64,000 nt of DNA from JAAXGI01 sp965206975 (GTDB taxonomy: Bacteria; Gemmatimonadota; Gemmatimonadetes; Longimicrobiales; Gaopeijiaceae). The notes under the pieces were generated by a model. That model did no database searches. It was not told the DNA's origin and worked only from the letters and a program-made list of their open reading frames with translations. Positions 61,633-64,000 of this stretch are shown piece by piece; the first letter of the stretch is position 1, and each line of letters begins with the position of its first letter. The stretch spans positions 3,162,001 to 3,226,000 of the forward strand of contig OZ242253.1 of NCBI GenBank assembly GCA_965206975.1, written 5' to 3'. The position numbers and the translations under genes were made by a program.

Positions 61633-62469
61633 TCAGCCCCGGGGGGCGCCCCCACGCCCGCGCGAGCCCTCCCCCAGCCGGTCGAGGGGGAAGTCACGGG
61701 CCGCCTCGATCACCCTGGCGAGCGCCGCACCGTAATGCTCGACCAGGACCCGGCCTGTCTCCGCATCCGCCCCACCCGGATCTCCCGTCACTCCCGTCGG
61801 ATCTAGGTCTTCGGCGAGCCACGAGAAGGCGGCCGGGCCCTCGGGCCCGATCGGGCTCCCTCCCCGTTCGAGCTCCTCACCGAGCGACGGGCCGCGCCCG
61901 GGCTCCCACGGCCGGACGAGTTCCGGGCGGAGGTGAAGCATCATGGAGGTCTCGAGGGCACCCCCGTGAAGGCCGTGGCGAAGCTCCGACGGGTCGATTC
62001 CCGCCCCGTCCGGCGGAGCCGCGTCGGCGTAGCTCGCCCGCGCCACGAGGAGCCCGCACTCGCGCCGGAGCCGTAGACCCGCGGTCTCCATCGCGGCCCG
62101 GTTCCCGCCGTGCGAGTTCGTGAGCACGAGGCGGCGAACCCCCGCACCCCGTACCGCCCCCCCGATCTGGCAGATCGCCTCGACGAGGTGTTCCGGGCTC
62201 AGGCTGAGCGTGCCGGGAAAGCTCTCGTGTTCGACGCTCGTCCCGATCGACTGGACGGGAAGGACCCGCGCGGGGAACCCCTCGGGGAGCCTCTCGAACG
62301 CGGCCTCGAGGATCCCAATCCCGATCTCGACATCGGTCGAGAGGGGAAGATGGGGCCCGTGCTGCTCGACCGCGGCCAGGGGAAGGACGGCGACGGGGTC
62401 GTCCCGGGCGAGCGCCGCCACCTCCCCGCTCGTCAGCTGCTCCCACCTGGGAAGCGTCACCTCACGCAC
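61633..62469 (-). CDS. creatininase-family amidohydrolase
   Basis: 278 residues. The metal-site motifs of the creatininase/MftE/ArfB family are intact: LPLAAVEQHGPHLPLSTDVE (E, H, D), RRLVLTNSHGGNRAAMETAG (H) and GLHGGALETSMMLHLRPELV (H, E). Family members hydrolyse creatinine, cut the MftA peptide, or (ArfB) deformylate the FAPy intermediate formed by archaeal-type GTP cyclohydrolase. Its position beside a GTP cyclohydrolase and a RibD_C reductase makes an amide hydrolysis in a GTP-derived pathway the best guess. Convergent with ribA; its start overlaps the FkbM gene end by eight bases. Confidence 0.82.
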   Translation of the reverse strand: MREVTLPRWEQLTSGEVAALARDDPVAVLPLAAVEQHGPHLPLSTDVEIGIGILEAAFERLPEGFPARVLPVQSIGTSVEHESFPGTLSLSPEHLVEAICQIGGAVRGAGVRRLVLTNSHGGNRAAMETAGLRLRRECGLLVARASYADAAPPDGAGIDPSELRHGLHGGALETSMMLHLRPELVRPWEPGRGPSLGEELERGGSPIGPEGPAAFSWLAEDLDPTGVTGDPGGADAETGRVLVEHYGAALARVIEAARDFPLDRLGEGSRGRGGAPRG

Positions 62470-63223
62470 CCGCGCTCCCGCCGGCGCTCCCCGCGTGCCG
62501 GGCGTACACGTCCCCGGACGAGAGCCGCGGGGCTTCGCCCGTGAGCCAGTGCATCATCGCTTCCGGCCCTTTCCACGAATCGAACAGGAGCGTCCGCCCC
62601 TCGCCCGGGACGGCGTTGTATTCGTACGCACCCAGCGTCTCAAGGCGCCGGATGCAGGCAAGCGCGACCTCGAGGCCCCCGGAGACGAACTCGAACGAGA
62701 GCGCCTCGACCGGGGTGGTGAGCCCCGCGAGCGCCTCCGCTTCGTGCCCCTCCACGTCGAGCTTGACGAAGCGTGGGACCCCAAACTCGGCGATGAGGCA
62801 GTCGAGCGTCGTCACCACCACCTCTTCGGTCCGGTCCCACCGCACGCGGCTGAACCCCGGGTTGTTCTCCCCGACCGCCGCCCGCCATGCCCCCGAGAGC
62901 GTCGAGACCGTCGGGGTTCGCACGCTGACGGCGAGCTCCGCCCTCCCGGGAGCGGCGCCGACGGCCTCCGCGCGGATCGTGATCCCCCCCTTCCGTCCGA
63001 CGATCCGCCGCAGGAGCGGGACCAGCCGGCGCTGCGGCTCGAGGGCGACGACCCGGGCGCCGAGCGCCCGGAACGCGGCCGACCGGTCACCGAGATGCGC
63101 GCCCACGTCGAACGCGACGTCGCCAGGACGGATGAACGGGCGGTAGAGGCGCCGGAGGCCCCGCTGGCGCCCCGGGCGCCAGTAGATCACCAGCGAGCGA
63201 GCGATCCCCCACCACTCACGCAT
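62462..63223 (-). CDS. FkbM-family methyltransferase
   Basis: 253 residues. SAM-binding motif DVAFDVGAHLGDRSAAFRAL, then VVALEPQRRLVPLLRRIVG, and the FkbM box PRFVKLDVEGHEAEALAGL. These enzymes O-methylate sugars, lipids or polyketides. It overlaps the creatininase gene downstream and the cytochrome gene upstream by eight bases each, so it is in one transcript with them. It may tailor the product of the neighbouring cluster. Confidence 0.83.
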   Translation of the reverse strand: MREWWGIARSLVIYWRPGRQRGLRRLYRPFIRPGDVAFDVGAHLGDRSAAFRALGARVVALEPQRRLVPLLRRIVGRKGGITIRAEAVGAAPGRAELAVSVRTPTVSTLSGAWRAAVGENNPGFSRVRWDRTEEVVVTTLDCLIAEFGVPRFVKLDVEGHEAEALAGLTTPVEALSFEFVSGGLEVALACIRRLETLGAYEYNAVPGEGRTLLFDSWKGPEAMMHWLTGEAPRLSSGDVYARHAGSAGGSAGA

Positions 63224-63839
63224 CCTCCCCCGCCCCGGGTGCGTCTGCCCCCGCTCGCCCGCCTCTCCCGAAGGGAGGCCACATCCGCGCGAGGACCGGG
63301 TTCCGCTCGATCAGGTGGTGCCTGAGCACTTGGCTCACGTGGATCGCGGCGAGGGCGATGAGCGCGATCACGGCGAATTGGTGGACGACGAGCATCACTC
63401 GCACCGCGCGCGGCATGAGCGGGATCAGGGGTGGGATGCCGAGCGCGTCGAGGAGTTCGATCGGAAACCCGTCCCCGACCGTCCGCACGTACCCGCTCAC
63501 CGTCATGAGGAGGAGGAGGACGTAGATCGTGGCGTGCGTCGCGCCGGCGATCCGCTTCTCGCCCGGCTTCATGTAATCCGGGAAGGGGGGCGGGCGGTGG
63601 GTGAGGCGCCACCCGATCCGGGCGAGGACCAGGACGAGAAGTACGCTCCCCGAACCCTTGTGCAGGATGTAGAGGGGATCCGCGACGCCGACGAGGGGCT
63701 CGCTCGTCATGGCGATCCCCGCCGGGATCTGAACCACGACGAGGAGGGCAACGAGCCAATGGAAGATGCGCGCGCCGGTCCCGTAGCCCGGGCCGCGCAG
63801 CCTCTCCCCCACCGCCCCGCTCCCCCCCGGTGCCGTCAT
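63216..63839 (-). CDS. cytochrome b561-type membrane protein
   Basis: 207 residues from the ATG at 63839. Four predicted transmembrane helices carry histidines suited to two b hemes: RIFHWLVALLVVVQIPAGIA, LYILHKGSGSVLLVLVLARI, THATIYVLLLLMTVSGYVRT, and MLVVHQFAVIALIALAAIHV. This is the bacterial cytochrome b561 (Ni-hydrogenase b-type) fold, transferring electrons between the quinone pool and a periplasmic or membrane donor. It overlaps the partial upstream gene by ATGA and the FkbM gene by eight bases. Confidence 0.82.
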   Translation of the reverse strand: MTAPGGSGAVGERLRGPGYGTGARIFHWLVALLVVVQIPAGIAMTSEPLVGVADPLYILHKGSGSVLLVLVLARIGWRLTHRPPPFPDYMKPGEKRIAGATHATIYVLLLLMTVSGYVRTVGDGFPIELLDALGIPPLIPLMPRAVRVMLVVHQFAVIALIALAAIHVSQVLRHHLIERNPVLARMWPPFGRGGRAGADAPGAGEDA

Positions 63840-64000
63840 CGGCTGTAGGCGCGCACGAACCAGTCGCGAAACTGGTCCATGCCGCGCTCCGGGTGAAGGC
63901 GGCTCGGGGTGGGTCCGGGCTCGAAGCCCCACGCGACGAAGGGCTCGACGAGCGTGGCGTCGCCGCTGATCACATGCACGGGCACCTCCCAGCTCACTCC
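63836..64000 (-). CDS. C-terminal end of an unidentified protein
   Basis: The 54 visible codons read EVPVHVISGDATLVEPFVAW, then GFEPGPTPSRLHPERGMDQF and RDWFVRAYSR, ending in a TGA that overlaps the next ATG. The phrase VPVHVISGDATL recalls alpha/beta-hydrolase C-termini, but too little is present to assign it. The 5' part lies outside the window. Confidence 0.5.
   Translation of the reverse strand, partial: GVSWEVPVHVISGDATLVEPFVAWGFEPGPTPSRLHPERGMDQFRDWFVRAYSR

Overview
This is a high-GC bacterial chromosome segment. The gene content points to Gemmatimonadota or a similar deep-branching environmental phylum: a DUF5916 outer-membrane protein, a signal-peptide-bearing NhaC antiporter and an aerobic CO dehydrogenase locus. 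That placement is inference from gene content and style; no rRNA or marker tree was available.

Layout. 1-6.4 kb is core housekeeping: a pyrR fragment, an NhaC antiporter, an ispG-gltX-tadA block on the minus strand, and a small lipoprotein. 6.6-17.0 kb holds a two-gene, roughly 10-kb Druantia type III-like defence system, preceded by an orphan IS1111-type left end. 17.2-24.7 kb is a complete, tightly overlapping form I carbon monoxide dehydrogenase operon: XdhC-YHS, CoxD, CoxE, CoxG, then M-S-L structural subunits with the form I active-site motif AYRCSFR. 24.8-27.7 kb holds a cupin protein, a membrane-anchored MutS-like ATPase and a permease tail.

28-45 kb is a graveyard of mobile DNA. It contains a decayed conjugative or integrative element (replication-relaxation protein, a TraD/VirD4 coupling protein split by a frameshift, VirB3- and VirB2-like subunits, an AlpA-like remnant under a strong promoter). 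It also has a 3' group II intron fragment with its domain V, a GIY-YIG nuclease, a broken integrase, and an IS256-type element nested inside another with perfect 8-bp target duplications. Next to these is a compact bacterial ubiquitin-like operon (Ubl, E2-like, JAB-E1 fusion), followed by an IS1111-type element carrying an in-frame stop, and an XRE/ImmA pair.

45-52.6 kb carries an amino-acid permease, an ABC ATPase, a membrane-anchored DnaQ-like exonuclease, a DUF5916 barrel and a frameshifted McrA-like restriction nuclease. 53-62.5 kb is a striking, apparently uncharacterised biosynthetic neighbourhood. It combines a CDP-alcohol phosphotransferase, an MDR dehydrogenase, a divergent 6-pyruvoyltetrahydropterin synthase homologue, a glycosyltransferase, a methyltransferase, a RibD-C reductase, a GTP cyclohydrolase II and a creatininase-family amidohydrolase. 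It is split by an insertion carrying IS30 and IS21 remnants and a cyclase. The set suggests a GTP-derived, glycosylated and methylated small molecule. The window ends in an FkbM methyltransferase, a cytochrome b561-type protein and a partial gene.

Many genes in the accessory part carry single-base frame breaks. Some (8-bp duplications around a nested insertion, a 14-bp tandem duplication, loss of a catalytic Arg) are clearly real decay. Others at homopolymers could be assembly or sequencing errors.
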